Shown in pieces: positions 42,696-51,375 of a stretch of 64,000 nucleotides of DNA. Position numbers and translations under genes: made by a program. The DNA lies in the NCBI GenBank assembly GCA_947252755.1, contig CAMXWV010000008.1, positions 1-64,000 of the forward strand. Reading direction: 5' to 3'. How positions within the stretch are numbered: the first letter of the stretch is position 1; each line of letters opens with the position of its first letter. This DNA is from an uncultured Dermabacter sp. (GTDB lineage: Bacteria; Actinomycetota; Actinomycetes; Actinomycetales; Dermabacteraceae). The notes under the pieces were generated by a model. That model was not told the DNA's origin and made no database searches. It saw nothing but the letters and a program-made list of their open reading frames with translations.

Positions 42696-43475
42696 TCACC
42701 CGTAGGTGTCACGCGGGCCGCGCCAGGTCACGCTGCGGCGGCCCTTCTTCCAGTTCGCGCCCTGCGGACCGGTCACGGTGAGTTCGCTGACCACAGCGCG
42801 CCCCACATAGTCGTGAATCTTCGTGATCAGCTGCGGGGTGAGCATGCGCAGCTGAGCGGCCCAGGCGGATGAGTCTGCAGCGAGCACCAGCACGCCGTTC
42901 TCAAAGCTGACCACGGTGCAGTGCTGGGCGATCGTCTCACCCACAATCGATTCCCAGTCCGCGAGCACCTGTCCTTGGCTCATGCCGTCCTCCCATCCAA
43001 GATCGCCGAGCACCCGGGCAAGCACACTGCCGAATCCCTGTGGGTCGCGCGCGTCGGGCCGGGCCCCGGAATAGCCGTCTTTGACACCGGTGGTGTCTCG
43101 CAGATCGAAGCGGCCGCGGCCCACCCGGGAGCGGGGTTTATAGCCCATGCGCTTGGCGGCGGCTTTTGCGTGGTTGAGTGCGCGGCGTGCGTACTCGTCG
43201 GGGCGGGAGAAGTCCCGCACGTTCGCGTTCGGGTCGCGTGAGATTGCGGATGCTGGATCAGCAGACGGCGCCGGATCAGCGGACGGGGCACAATCAGCGG
43301 AGGTTCCGCCGTCAGCCGTGGGCGATGCCTCAGCGGAGGGGCCGCCATCAGCGGACGATGCGGGGCCTGCCGCCGGCGGTTGTATACCCGACGCGCGCCG
43401 CCATGTACCCAGTGAGTACGGGTTGAGCGGAGCGGGCCGTTCATGCTGGCCGAGCGCATCATGTCGCCGTTTCAT
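42696..43475 (-). CDS. dciA: DciA-like DUF721 protein
   Basis: A 259-residue protein in the recF-dciA-gyrB position. The C-terminal ~100 residues form the DUF721 domain (LADWESIVGETIAQHCTVVSFENGVL-type core and AAQLRMLTPQLITKI). DciA-type proteins help load or activate the replicative helicase. The N-terminal ~90 residues are a low-complexity run with S-A-D-x-x-P-S-A-D-P repeats. It overlaps recF by ATGA. Its last codons form one copy of the 17-bp repeat flanking the siderophore island, and gyrB, normally next, is 36 kb away. Confidence 0.88.
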   Translation of the reverse strand: MKRRHDALGQHERPAPLNPYSLGTWRRASGIQPPAAGPASSADGGPSAEASPTADGGTSADCAPSADPAPSADPASAISRDPNANVRDFSRPDEYARRALNHAKAAAKRMGYKPRSRVGRGRFDLRDTTGVKDGYSGARPDARDPQGFGSVLARVLGDLGWEDGMSQGQVLADWESIVGETIAQHCTVVSFENGVLVLAADSSAWAAQLRMLTPQLITKIHDYVGRAVVSELTVTGPQGANWKKGRRSVTWRGPRDTYG

Positions 43476-44824
43476 GCCGCGCCTTCCCGCGGGGTTGCGG
43501 AGCCCTTCACCACGTCAACGATGTGCAGCGGGCCAGCCTCACCGCTCATCACGGTGCGGGGGATGTCCGCGTCGTTCGCGGTGGTGATCAGCACCTGCTC
43601 CACGCCGGTGATGATGCGGCCGAGCCGTTCCCGACGATGCTGGTCGAGCTCGCTGAACACATCGTCAAGGATGAGGATCGGCTCTCCATCGCCCAGGTCT
43701 CCCTCTTCGATGGTGAGCAGGTCAAAAGAGCCAAGGCGCAGCGCTAGCGCCAGCGACCATGACTCGCCGTGGGAGGCATACCCCTTCGCTGGGAAGTCGT
43801 GCAGGCGGATCTCCAGGTCATCGCGGTGGGGCCCCACCAGGGTTACTCCACGGTCGATCTCGTCATCATGGCGGGCAACCAGCTCCTCCTGCAGTGCGAG
43901 CGTCAGCGCATGCAGGGTGGGCAGCGGCGGCTCCTGAGTAATGGCGAGTCGCTGCTCCGCCGCCACCTCGGGATCCTCAGCCGCTTCCGGCGAATCCGGG
44001 CCAACCGGTCCCGCCGCCGGGGAGAGGGGGCCGTCCAGCACTGCCGACACGTACCGGATGTTCGCCGGGGTCTGCACGCGCGCTCGTTCGCTCGGGTGCA
44101 GCTGCAGAGCCGGGTCTGCGCCCTCATCAGTGGCCACGCGCATGTACGAATAGCCCACGTGGGGGCGCAGGCGGTTCACAAGATGCAGGCGCGCCCGGAT
44201 CAGCTCGGCGCCAATGCGGGCGAGCTGTTCGTCCCACACGTGCAGCGTGGTGACGGCGGCGTCCATCGGGTCCTCGCCGTCACTGCCGGCGGTGCGCCAG
44301 CGGCCGCGACGCATCTGTCGCATCTGTTTGAGCAGGGAGTTGCGCTGCTTGAGCACCTTGTCATAGTCGGCGCGAGTGGCGGCGAAGCGCGGTGCGATCT
44401 CATACAGGATCTCGTCAAGGAACCGGCGACGCCCCTCCGGGTCCCCCTTCACCAAGGCCAGGTCCTCGGGGGAAAACAGCACGGCGCGCACCTCGCCCAG
44501 CAGATCGCGCGGTCGCGTTAGGGGACGACCCTGCAGGCGGGCAGAGGAGGTGCGGCCGGGTGTGAGCTGAAGATCCACGCGCAGGTCCTTGCCACCGCGC
44601 CGAAAGGCAGCACGGATGATCGCGCTCTGGGCGGTGCGGCGCACCAGAGCGGAATCGTGGGAGACGCGGTGACTGGAAAGGGTAGCCAGGTACCAGACGG
44701 CTTCCACCAGGTTCGTTTTGCCCTGCCCGTTGGAGCCCACGAACACGGTGATGCCCGGCGCGGTGCGCAGCAGAACGTGCTCGTAGGAGCGGAAATCCGT
44801 CAGGTCAAGCGCGGTCAGGTACAT
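43472..44824 (-). CDS. recF: DNA repair and recombination protein RecF
   Basis: A 450-residue SMC-like ATPase for gap repair and RecA loading. It begins MYLTALDLTDFRSYEHV, with Walker A V-G-S-N-G-Q-G-K-T-N near residue 34, then LFSPEDLALVKGDPEGRRRFLDE. The C-terminal signature and Walker B are SLALALRLGSF and PILILDDVFSELD. A Pro/Glu-rich insert of about 45 residues is visible around residues 260-300. It sits 16 bp after dnaN. Confidence 0.95.
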   Translation of the reverse strand: MYLTALDLTDFRSYEHVLLRTAPGITVFVGSNGQGKTNLVEAVWYLATLSSHRVSHDSALVRRTAQSAIIRAAFRRGGKDLRVDLQLTPGRTSSARLQGRPLTRPRDLLGEVRAVLFSPEDLALVKGDPEGRRRFLDEILYEIAPRFAATRADYDKVLKQRNSLLKQMRQMRRGRWRTAGSDGEDPMDAAVTTLHVWDEQLARIGAELIRARLHLVNRLRPHVGYSYMRVATDEGADPALQLHPSERARVQTPANIRYVSAVLDGPLSPAAGPVGPDSPEAAEDPEVAAEQRLAITQEPPLPTLHALTLALQEELVARHDDEIDRGVTLVGPHRDDLEIRLHDFPAKGYASHGESWSLALALRLGSFDLLTIEEGDLGDGEPILILDDVFSELDQHRRERLGRIITGVEQVLITTANDADIPRTVMSGEAGPLHIVDVVKGSATPREGAA

Positions 44825-44840
44825 GCATGGTGGCGGCGCC

Positions 44841-45962
44841 TCAGAGGCGCATCGGCATGAGCAGGTAGCGGTAGGAATCGTCCGCGGCCGCCTCGACGGA
44901 TTCCTGACCGCGGATCACAGACGGCTTAATCGAATCCGGCATGCGGAACTGGACGAAGTCCGTGGTGAACGCGCCCAGGCCCTCCAGCAGGAAACCGGAG
45001 TTGTAACCGATCACCACCTCGCCGCCGTCAACCTGCGCTTCGATCACTTCGCTCGCCTGCGCATCATCACCGGCGCCGGCTTCCAGCGCCACCTGGCCTT
45101 CGGAGAAGGTGAGGCGCACAGGGGTGTTGCGTTCAGCCACCAGCGACACGCGCTTGACCGCTTCGATGAGTGGCTGCGTGGCAACAGTGGCGGAATAGTT
45201 CGTCTCGGCGGGGAACAGCCGCCGCACAGGCGGGTAGTCGCCGTCCACCAGAGTGGAGGTGGTGCGGCGGCCGGTCGCTTCGAATCCGATGAGGTTGGCG
45301 GAGTCGGAGTCGCTGAGGGCGATCTCGACGCTGCCGCCGCTGAGGGAGCGGGCCACTTCGGTGAGGGTGCGAGAGCGGACGATTGCGGCGAGCTCAATGC
45401 TTGGATCCGCCGGGGTCCACGTGAACTCGCGCATCGCCAGGCGGAAACGATCGGTGGCCATCATGGACACGGTGTCCCCGTTGATCTCCATCCGCACGCC
45501 GGTGAGCAGAGGGACCACGTCATCCTTGGAAGCAGCGATCGCCACCTGCCCGATGGCCTGGGCGAAGGTTCCGGAATCCACGGTGCCCACCACGGGCGGC
45601 AGCTCAGGGATCGCGGGGTACTCATCCACCGGGAGAGTGGCAAGGGTGAAGCGGGAGGAGCCGCAGCGGATGTCCACTTTGGTGCCGTTCAGGGTGAAGG
45701 ACACGGGCTTGTGCGGCATCGCGCGCACGATCTCGGAGAGCATCCGTCCCTGCACCAGCACTTCACCCGGCTGGTCAACATCTGCGGGCAGTGTGATGTG
45801 GGCGGAGACTTCGTAATCGAATGTGGAGAGCTTCAGTTCACCGCTGGCCTCAGCCACGATGCGCACACCCTGCAGGATCGGCATGGCGGGACGCGTCGGA
45901 AGCGTGCGAGTTGCCCAGGACACGGCATCATTCAGGGCGTCGCGATCGAGGTGGAACTTCAC
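44841..45962 (-). CDS. dnaN: DNA polymerase III sliding clamp beta subunit
   Basis: A 373-residue clamp with the three-fold repeated domain layout. It begins V(M)-K-F-H-L-D-R-D-A-L and ends in the family-typical Y-R-Y-L-L-M-P-M-R-L. I choose the GTG at 45962 because GGAGAG lies seven bases upstream and the family N-terminus begins there; an extension to 46010 adds unrelated residues. It is separated from dnaA by the origin region. Confidence 0.96.
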   Translation of the reverse strand: MKFHLDRDALNDAVSWATRTLPTRPAMPILQGVRIVAEASGELKLSTFDYEVSAHITLPADVDQPGEVLVQGRMLSEIVRAMPHKPVSFTLNGTKVDIRCGSSRFTLATLPVDEYPAIPELPPVVGTVDSGTFAQAIGQVAIAASKDDVVPLLTGVRMEINGDTVSMMATDRFRLAMREFTWTPADPSIELAAIVRSRTLTEVARSLSGGSVEIALSDSDSANLIGFEATGRRTTSTLVDGDYPPVRRLFPAETNYSATVATQPLIEAVKRVSLVAERNTPVRLTFSEGQVALEAGAGDDAQASEVIEAQVDGGEVVIGYNSGFLLEGLGAFTTDFVQFRMPDSIKPSVIRGQESVEAAADDSYRYLLMPMRL

Positions 45963-46109
45963 CGTGGGCTCTCCATTCGTGACTGTCAGTGCGTTCCCGC
46001 CACAGCACACACGCGGTCAGTGCCGGGCACTGAAGCCTTCGCGTGCGCGCTGCACGAGAGAACGCTCCAACTGTAACCAGATTTCTGGGCTCTCGCTGGC
46101 CTCGAAATA

Positions 46110-46124
46110 ACACCCATGTGATTC
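46110..46124. repeat. 15-bp direct repeat flanking oriC, left copy
   Basis: ACACCCATGTGATTC, identical to 46541-46555. The two copies bracket the DnaA-box region at 431 bp distance. The remaining sequence 45963-46246 shows no gene. Confidence 0.7.
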
Positions 46125-46246
46125 AGCGGCTTCTGCCACCGCTGCTGTGTTTGCTCAGCACCTCTTTGGCTCAGACTTCCATCACTCCTCACAGAATCTG
46201 CGCCGTTGGGAGCGAGTCGTCAACCGTTGAAGGCATCGGCGGCCGG

Positions 46247-46493
46247 TTGTCCACATCTCTCGCTGGGTTAACTTAAACCTGCACCTTAATTACAGCTGTT
46301 GATCATGTGGATAACCAGTGTTTGCGCAGGTCAGAGGCTTGATCATCGTCCACGATGCGTCTGCACAGATCTCCCTGCAATGTGGACAGAGTGGGGATTT
46401 CTGACCGGTTGGTCGCTCATAGCACCCTCAGATCTCCACATCTGAAGCCGTGTGAATCCACATTATCCACAAAATGATCCACATTGTGGATGA
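46247..46493. other. Chromosomal replication origin (oriC) with DnaA boxes
   Basis: Within the 646-bp dnaN-dnaA gap are perfect boxes TTGTCCACA (46247-46255), TTATCCACA on the minus strand (46306-46314) and TTATCCACA (46463-46471). One-mismatch boxes lie at 46381-46389, 46475-46483 and 46485-46493. The last 40 bp pack four box-like sequences in both orientations. An AT-rich stretch (46266-46300, with GTTAACTTAAACC and CTTAATTA) between boxes is a plausible unwinding element. Gene orientation also diverges here. Confidence 0.85.
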
Positions 46494-46540
46494 AATCGGG
46501 GATCGTTCACCGGTGGTTTCGCTCGGCTGCCTGCTGAAAG

Positions 46541-46555
46541 ACACCCATGTGATTC
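46541..46555. repeat. 15-bp direct repeat flanking oriC, right copy
   Basis: ACACCCATGTGATTC, identical to 46110-46124, located 53 bp beyond the dnaA stop. Confidence 0.7.
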
Positions 46556-46608
46556 GCGTCGGTCACCGGTTCGTCACCGCCGCTCAGGCAGCGCGGGAAG
46601 AGGCGCTC

Positions 46609-48186
46609 TCAGCTGCTGGAGTCCGCTTCCTGCGCAGTGGACTTGATCCGCATCGTCAGCTCCGACACCTGGTTGAACAGGGATCGGCGCTCCTTCATCA
46701 GCTGCGTGATCTTCTTGTTCGCGTGGATCACCGTGGTGTGATCACGCCCGCCGAACTCATTGCCGATCGCCATCAGCGGCATCTCGGTCAGCTCACGGCA
46801 GAGATACATCGCCACCTGCCGTGCAGTCACCAGTGCCCTGGTGCGGGCGGTGCCCTTGATGTCCTCTTGGGTGAGCCCGAAGTACGAGGCGGTCTCCTGG
46901 ATGATCAGCTGCGCTGTGATCTCCGCTGAGCCTTCATGAGTGAGCAGATCCTTCAGCACGGACTCGGCAAGGGACACCTCCATCGGCACGCGGGACAGCG
47001 AATGCAGAGCCTGCACCCGGATCAGCGCACCCTCCAGCTCACGGATATTCGTGGAGATGTTCTGGGCGATGTACTCCAGCACGTCATGCGGCACTTCATC
47101 CGCGCCTTCTGCGGTGACCTTCTTGCGGAGGATCGCGATCCTGGTTTCCAGGTCCGGGGGCTGCACATCCGTCATCAGCCCCATCTCAAAGCGCGAGCGC
47201 ATGCGGTTCTCAAAGCCCCCGAGCTGTTTGGGGGGCAGATCCGAGGTGATGACGATCTGCTTGTTCGCGTTGTGCAGCGTGTTGAACGTGTGGAAGAACG
47301 CTTCCATCGTCTCCGGCGCACGCTGCAAGAACTGGATGTCATCGATGAGCAGGATGTCGATATCCCGGTAGCGGCGCTGAAACTCCTGAGCGCGGCCGAA
47401 CTGACCGGACTGCACCGAGTTGATGAAGTCATTGGTGAACTCTTCGGAGTTCACGTAGCGCACGTGGATGTTCGGATGCAGGCGCACCGCGTAATGCCCA
47501 GTGGCGTGCAGCAGATGGGTTTTGCCCAGACCGGAGCCGCCGTAGATGAACAGGGGGTTGTAGGCCATGGCAGGCTGCTCTGCCACTGCGAAGGCAGCTG
47601 CCTGCGCGAAGCGGTTCGAGGCGCCGATCACAAACGTGTCGAAGGTGTACTTCGGGTTGAGGCGGGTGGCGGTTCCCATCGACGACCCGTCGTTATCCAC
47701 AGCCTGCGGCGTCTCTGCCGGGGCGGCGCCGGAGGCCCACGCAGTATCGGGCGCAGCGGGCTCGGTCTCTTCATCTGCAGGCAGCTGGCGTGCGAAGGGG
47801 GATTCATCGGCCTCCACCGCTGAGGGGGCCGAGCTGATCGGCCGCGGCGCTGCCTGCACCGCCGGGCGTGCGCCGCCGGAGGAGTCGTTGTAGAAGTCGT
47901 CATCGTTCAGGGTGTCGATGAGAGTCTCATCCACCGCCACCGCGAACCGGGTGTCACGGCCTGTGGCCTGGGACAATGCAGCGCGCACCGGGTCCGGGAT
48001 CCGGGTTTCCACAATGTCCTTCGCCAGTGCGGAGGGCACTGCGATCAGGGCTGTGTCATCGAGGAACCCCTTGAGCCGGCTGAGCGTGAGGAAGCCGATA
48101 TGCCGGTCGGACACCGACGGGTCAGCTCGCAGGATCTGGATGCACGAGTCCCACAGCTGGTCGTGGTCAAGCGCCGAGTGATCCAT
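46609..48186 (-). CDS. dnaA: Chromosomal replication initiator DnaA
   Basis: A 525-residue initiator. Domain I in residues 1-90 (DHDQLWDSCIQILRAD), a variable Pro/Ala/Glu-rich domain II to about residue 185, and the AAA+ domain with Y-G-G-S-G-L-G-K-T-H-L-L and I-L-L-I-D-D-I-Q-F-L. The C-terminal DNA-binding domain has QVAMYLCRELTEMPLMAIG and G-R-D-H-T-T-V-I-H. ATG start. It is transcribed toward dnaN and the origin. Confidence 0.97.
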   Translation of the reverse strand: MDHSALDHDQLWDSCIQILRADPSVSDRHIGFLTLSRLKGFLDDTALIAVPSALAKDIVETRIPDPVRAALSQATGRDTRFAVAVDETLIDTLNDDDFYNDSSGGARPAVQAAPRPISSAPSAVEADESPFARQLPADEETEPAAPDTAWASGAAPAETPQAVDNDGSSMGTATRLNPKYTFDTFVIGASNRFAQAAAFAVAEQPAMAYNPLFIYGGSGLGKTHLLHATGHYAVRLHPNIHVRYVNSEEFTNDFINSVQSGQFGRAQEFQRRYRDIDILLIDDIQFLQRAPETMEAFFHTFNTLHNANKQIVITSDLPPKQLGGFENRMRSRFEMGLMTDVQPPDLETRIAILRKKVTAEGADEVPHDVLEYIAQNISTNIRELEGALIRVQALHSLSRVPMEVSLAESVLKDLLTHEGSAEITAQLIIQETASYFGLTQEDIKGTARTRALVTARQVAMYLCRELTEMPLMAIGNEFGGRDHTTVIHANKKITQLMKERRSLFNQVSELTMRIKSTAQEADSSS

Positions 48187-48366
48187 GGTGTCTCCTCATC
48201 TGCCCGAGGGCGCGGGAAGCGGTTCGGGAATGATGGGCAGACATCACCCCAGCCCGCAGTTTTCCACATCGTATGCACATGCCCTGTCAACACCGTGACA
48301 TCCCTGTGACACGCTGAGAGTCGCGTGAGATTCCGCCCACAAACCCCGTTGACGATCAGCGATCCA
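48187..48366. promoter_or_regulatory. dnaA upstream region
   Basis: No gene is seen in 48187-48548. On the minus strand a TTGACA (48290-48285) is a possible -35 for dnaA, with a DnaA-box-like TTTCCACAT (48261-48269) overlapping the expected -10, which would suit autoregulation. The -10 itself is poor. Confidence 0.4.
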
Positions 48367-48395
48367 TTGACCCGCCCCACGGCCGGCTTTAGGCT
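48367..48395 (+). promoter_or_regulatory. Promoter of rpmH-rnpA
   Basis: TTGACC (48367-48372), a 17-bp spacer and TAGGCT (48390-48395) fit a vegetative promoter reading toward rpmH, leaving a leader of about 145 bases. Confidence 0.5.
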
Positions 48396-48548
48396 TGATC
48401 GGTCTGTGCTGTGCCACCGGATCCTTTCCCCTCGACGCTCGCTCGCCGAGCTTGAAGCGTGATTCCGGCGTTGCGCGGCCGCCGTCAGCCAACGGGCCCA
48501 TGCCCGCAATACCGGCTTCCCAGAGCCGATCGATACCAGGAGAACGAG

Positions 48549-48686
48549 ATGACCAAGCGTACGTTCCAGCCGAACAACCGCCGTCGCGCCCGCAAGCATG
48601 GCTTCCGCGCCCGTATGCGCACCCGTGCAGGCCGCGCCATCATCAACGCACGCCGCTCTCGCGGCCGCGCATCGCTGTCCGCGTGA
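48549..48686 (+). CDS. rpmH: 50S ribosomal protein L34
   Basis: A 45-residue, strongly basic protein, MTKRTFQPNNRRRARKHGF, with the complete L34 motif R-M-R-T-R-A-G-R-A-I-I-N-A-R-R. GAGAACGAG precedes the ATG. First gene of the plus-strand cluster with rnpA, as in nearly all bacteria. Confidence 0.97.
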   Translation: MTKRTFQPNNRRRARKHGFRARMRTRAGRAIINARRSRGRASLSA

Positions 48687-48703
48687 GCTGAGCCGGTCCG
48701 GCC

Positions 48704-49120
48704 GTGACCGCTCCAGCCCACCGCCTGCGCCGCAGCGACGACTTCAGGCTCACCTCCCGCACGGGAGCGCGAGCTGCCCGATCCCACGTGGTGGTTCACG
48801 TGGCTGTTCCTCCCGCGGGGAGCGCACAGCAGAAAGAACCCCGCGTGGGATTCGTCGTGTCCAAGAAGGTGGGCAACTCTGTGGTGCGGCACCGGGTGAA
48901 GCGCCGACTGCGCGAGATCCTTCGGCCTCGCATGTGCCTGCTGCCCGAGGGTGCCACGTGCGTGGTGCGCGCTCTTCCCGGGATTCAGCAGCTGAGCTTC
49001 GCGGAGCTGACCGATCAGGTGGTGGGGGCCTGCCAGTCTGCGGTGGCGCGCGTGAACAAGCGCCGGGCGCCGAAGCCGGACGTGAAGCTGCCCGCAGCCG
49101 GTCGGGGTGAGCTCCGATGA
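48704..49120 (+). CDS. rnpA: Ribonuclease P protein component
   Basis: A 138-residue basic protein assisting the RNase P RNA in tRNA 5' maturation. RNR motif: N-S-V-V-R-H-R-V-K-R-R-L-R-E; upstream V-G-F-V-V-S-K-K-V-G. GTG start 17 bp after rpmH; the end overlaps yidD by ATGA. Confidence 0.95.
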   Translation: MTAPAHRLRRSDDFRLTSRTGARAARSHVVVHVAVPPAGSAQQKEPRVGFVVSKKVGNSVVRHRVKRRLREILRPRMCLLPEGATCVVRALPGIQQLSFAELTDQVVGACQSAVARVNKRRAPKPDVKLPAAGRGELR

Positions 49121-49431
49121 GCGCGGGGGTGCTGAGCCCGCTGCGCTGGCCGGCCGCTGCGCTCACCGCGCTGGTGCGCGCGTATCAGCACGGGATCTCT
49201 CCGTACACACCTCCGGCCTGCGATTTCACCCCGGTGTGCTCCCAGTACGCTGTGGACTCTCTGCGCCGCCACGGTGCCGTCAAAGGAACGGTGCTGGCCG
49301 GGTGGCGCATCCTTCGCTGCAATCCGCTGACCGGAGGCGGGATCGATCCCACGCCGGCGCCGGGCATGTGGCGCAACCCTCGCGCGATCCGGCAGGCGGG
49401 CCGCGCCGGATCTGAAGAGTCAGTAGATTAG
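49117..49431 (+). CDS. yidD: Membrane protein insertion efficiency factor YidD
   Basis: A 104-residue protein with the YidD pattern: ALVRAYQHGISPYTPPACDF-type start, C-x-F-x-P-x-C-S-Q-Y-A, and GWRILRCNPLTGGGIDP. All family cysteines are present (CDF, VCS, RCN). It assists YidC, encoded next. Confidence 0.93.
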   Translation: MSAGVLSPLRWPAAALTALVRAYQHGISPYTPPACDFTPVCSQYAVDSLRRHGAVKGTVLAGWRILRCNPLTGGGIDPTPAPGMWRNPRAIRQAGRAGSEESVD

Positions 49432-49497
49432 ACCCTCGAGATGCCGAGCTGCGCGTGAGCGTCACGCGCATTCCGCCCGGCCGGAAAGACCAGGACG

Positions 49498-50604
49498 ATG
49501 TCAAAGATTCTGATGCCCATCGAATGGGCAGTCATCTGGATCATGGTGCAGTTCCACAAGCTGCTCTCCGTGGTTATGGATCCCCACAGCGGCTGGACCT
49601 GGATCCTCGCGATCGTGGGACTGACCGTGGTGGTCCGGATCCTGATCCTGCCCCTCTTCTCCAAGCAGATCAAAGCATCACGCGCCATGCAGGTGGCGGG
49701 CCCTGAGCTGCGGGAGATTCAGAAGAAGTACAAGGGCAAAACGGATCCGGACTCCCGCCAGGCGATGGCGAACGAAACCATGGAGGTGTACCGCCGTCAC
49801 GGCGCCTCCCCGGTCAGCTCCTGCCTGCCGCTGCTGATCCAGATGCCGATCTTCTTCGGCCTGTTCCGCGCCCTGTTCTACACGCTGAAGGACTACGCCA
49901 AGGGCGGCAAGTTCTACGGTGAAACCTTCGCGGGCCTGACCCCGCAGCTGGCGGATAATGCCGCGAACGCCACAATCTTCAAGGCCACCACGATCGCGTC
50001 GAACTTCCTGAACGGCCCGCTGGAAACGAAGGTCATCACGGGTGTTGTCATCGCCCTGATGTGCCTGGTCACCTTCTTCACGCAGAAGGAGCTGACCATG
50101 AAGAACCTGCCGCCATCAGCCCTTGAGGGTCCGATGGCGTCCACGCAGAAGATCATGCTGTACATGCTGCCGTTCATCTACGTGATCTCCGGCCCCACCA
50201 TGCCGCTGGGTGTTCTTGCCTACTGGCTCACCACAAACGTGTGGTCCTTCGGTCAGCAGTGGTGGATGATCCGCACCAACCCTACCCCGGGATCAGATGC
50301 TGAGAAGGCTCGCCACGATCGCATCAACGAGAAGCGGAAGAAGAAGGGTCTGGAGCCGCTGGACTTCCGACCGAAGAAGCCGGAGACCCCGGTGGCTGAG
50401 CACACGATCCGCGTGCAGCCGAAGAAGTCGGAGAAGGGCCGCAAGCTGAGCGATCAGGAGCGCCTGCAGCGGGCCCGTGAACTGCGCGAGCAGCAGCTGG
50501 CCAAGCGCCGCGCCGATCAGTCACAGAGCGGGAACTCTCCCTCCAAGAGCTCCTCGGCCACCAACGCACTGTCGCGCGGGTCGAAGAAGAAGAAACGGAA
50601 ATGA
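49498..50604 (+). CDS. yidC: Membrane protein insertase YidC
   Basis: A 368-residue Oxa1/YidC protein of the Gram-positive type without a large periplasmic domain. Hydrophobic segments lie around residues 5-30, 35-55, 105-130, 180-200 and 225-250. R-x-x-x-L-P-L in the first loop (VRILILPLFSKQIKAS) precedes the family core. The C-terminal ~110 residues are highly charged (KKKGLEPLDFRPKKPE, ERLQRARELREQQLAKRR), suited to ribosome contact. A terminator follows. Confidence 0.95.
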   Translation: MSKILMPIEWAVIWIMVQFHKLLSVVMDPHSGWTWILAIVGLTVVVRILILPLFSKQIKASRAMQVAGPELREIQKKYKGKTDPDSRQAMANETMEVYRRHGASPVSSCLPLLIQMPIFFGLFRALFYTLKDYAKGGKFYGETFAGLTPQLADNAANATIFKATTIASNFLNGPLETKVITGVVIALMCLVTFFTQKELTMKNLPPSALEGPMASTQKIMLYMLPFIYVISGPTMPLGVLAYWLTTNVWSFGQQWWMIRTNPTPGSDAEKARHDRINEKRKKKGLEPLDFRPKKPETPVAEHTIRVQPKKSEKGRKLSDQERLQRARELREQQLAKRRADQSQSGNSPSKSSSATNALSRGSKKKKRK

Positions 50605-50609
50605 GAGAG

Positions 50610-50641
50610 CGCGTCGGCCGCTGTTTGCGGGGGCCGACGCG
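50610..50641 (+). terminator. Terminator after yidC
   Basis: CGCGTCGGCC (50610-50619) pairs perfectly with GGCCGACGCG (50632-50641) over a 12-base loop, starting six bases after the yidC stop; it is followed by TTCTGC. Confidence 0.65.
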
Positions 50642-50745
50642 TTCTGCATCCCCGCAGGCCCAACTACCTGCGCACCCACACACCATGCGCGCCCTGCCTC
50701 CGCCGCACCGAGCGGAAGGCGCGCACCCGAAAGAGATGAGGAACC

Positions 50746-51375
50746 ATGAGCGAGCACGAGACGGCACCCGGCATCGACACTGGGGACATTCCCACCGCGG
50801 ACACTCCCACTGCGAACACTCACCCTGCGGATGCTGACACCGCTGACACTCCCGTTGCAGAGACTGACGCCGCGGAGGCGGAAGCGGCCGCGAAGCAGCG
50901 CCGTGACGAGCGGCTGCGCCGCCTGGAGGAGGAGGGCGACTTCGCCGCCGACTACCTGGAAGAGCTGATGGACATCGCCGATCTTGACGGTGATATCGAC
51001 ATCGATGTGGATGGCGATCGCGCGTCCGTGGAGATCCGCGACGCTGACGAGCTTGCGGCGCTCAATGAGCCCAAGGGCGAGCTGCTGGATGCGCTGCAGG
51101 AGCTGACCCGCCTGGCGGTGCAGGCCCGCACAGGCCAGCGCTCCCGTCTCATGCTGGATATCGGCGGTTTCCGCGCGGGCCACAAGTCCGAACTGGAGGA
51201 GCTGGCGGCGAAGGCGATCGAGCAGGCGAAGTCCGGCACGGTGCCGGTTCCGCTGCAGCCGATGAACCCGTTCGAACGCAAGGTGGTGCATGACGTGGCC
51301 AAGCGTGAGGGTCTGCGCTCCGAGTCAGATGGTGAGGGCAAGAGCCGCCACGTGGTGATCTACCCCCATGACTGA
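50746..51375 (+). CDS. Jag/KhpB-like R3H-domain RNA-binding protein
   Basis: A 209-residue protein. The N-terminal ~50 residues are a Thr/Ala/Asp repeat (A-D-T-P-T-A-N-T), followed by a KH domain (residues ~65-140, with DIDIDVDGDRASVEI) and a C-terminal R3H domain with M-N-P-F-E-R-K-V-V-H-D-V and S-R-H-V-V-I-Y-P. SpoIIIJ-associated proteins of this type follow yidC in most Gram-positives. The ATG has GAGG upstream; its end overlaps rsmG by 8 bp. Confidence 0.92.
   Translation: MSEHETAPGIDTGDIPTADTPTANTHPADADTADTPVAETDAAEAEAAAKQRRDERLRRLEEEGDFAADYLEELMDIADLDGDIDIDVDGDRASVEIRDADELAALNEPKGELLDALQELTRLAVQARTGQRSRLMLDIGGFRAGHKSELEELAAKAIEQAKSGTVPVPLQPMNPFERKVVHDVAKREGLRSESDGEGKSRHVVIYPHD

Larger units (their letters stand above)
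36884..42709. mobile_element. Siderophore-uptake genomic island without its own transposase
   Basis: A 17-bp direct repeat CCTTCACCCGTAGGTGT marks both ends (36884-36900, 42693-42709). The right copy is the 3' end and stop of dciA; the left copy sits before the merR promoter. Just inside are 18-bp perfect inverted repeats, TGAAGCGCCCTGGGTTTC (36903-36920) and its complement (42670-42687), which look like ends of an IS3-type element. Inside are two gene fragments and an intact five-gene siderophore operon. Codon use is rich in GTC, CTC and GCC, whereas the neighbouring core genes favour GTG, CTG and GCG. No transposase or integrase is present. Confidence 0.75.

Noticed and set aside
48187..48548. 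Origin located between dnaA and rpmH
   Set aside because: Only one poor DnaA-box-like sequence is present there, whereas the dnaN-dnaA gap has several perfect boxes and an AT-rich stretch.
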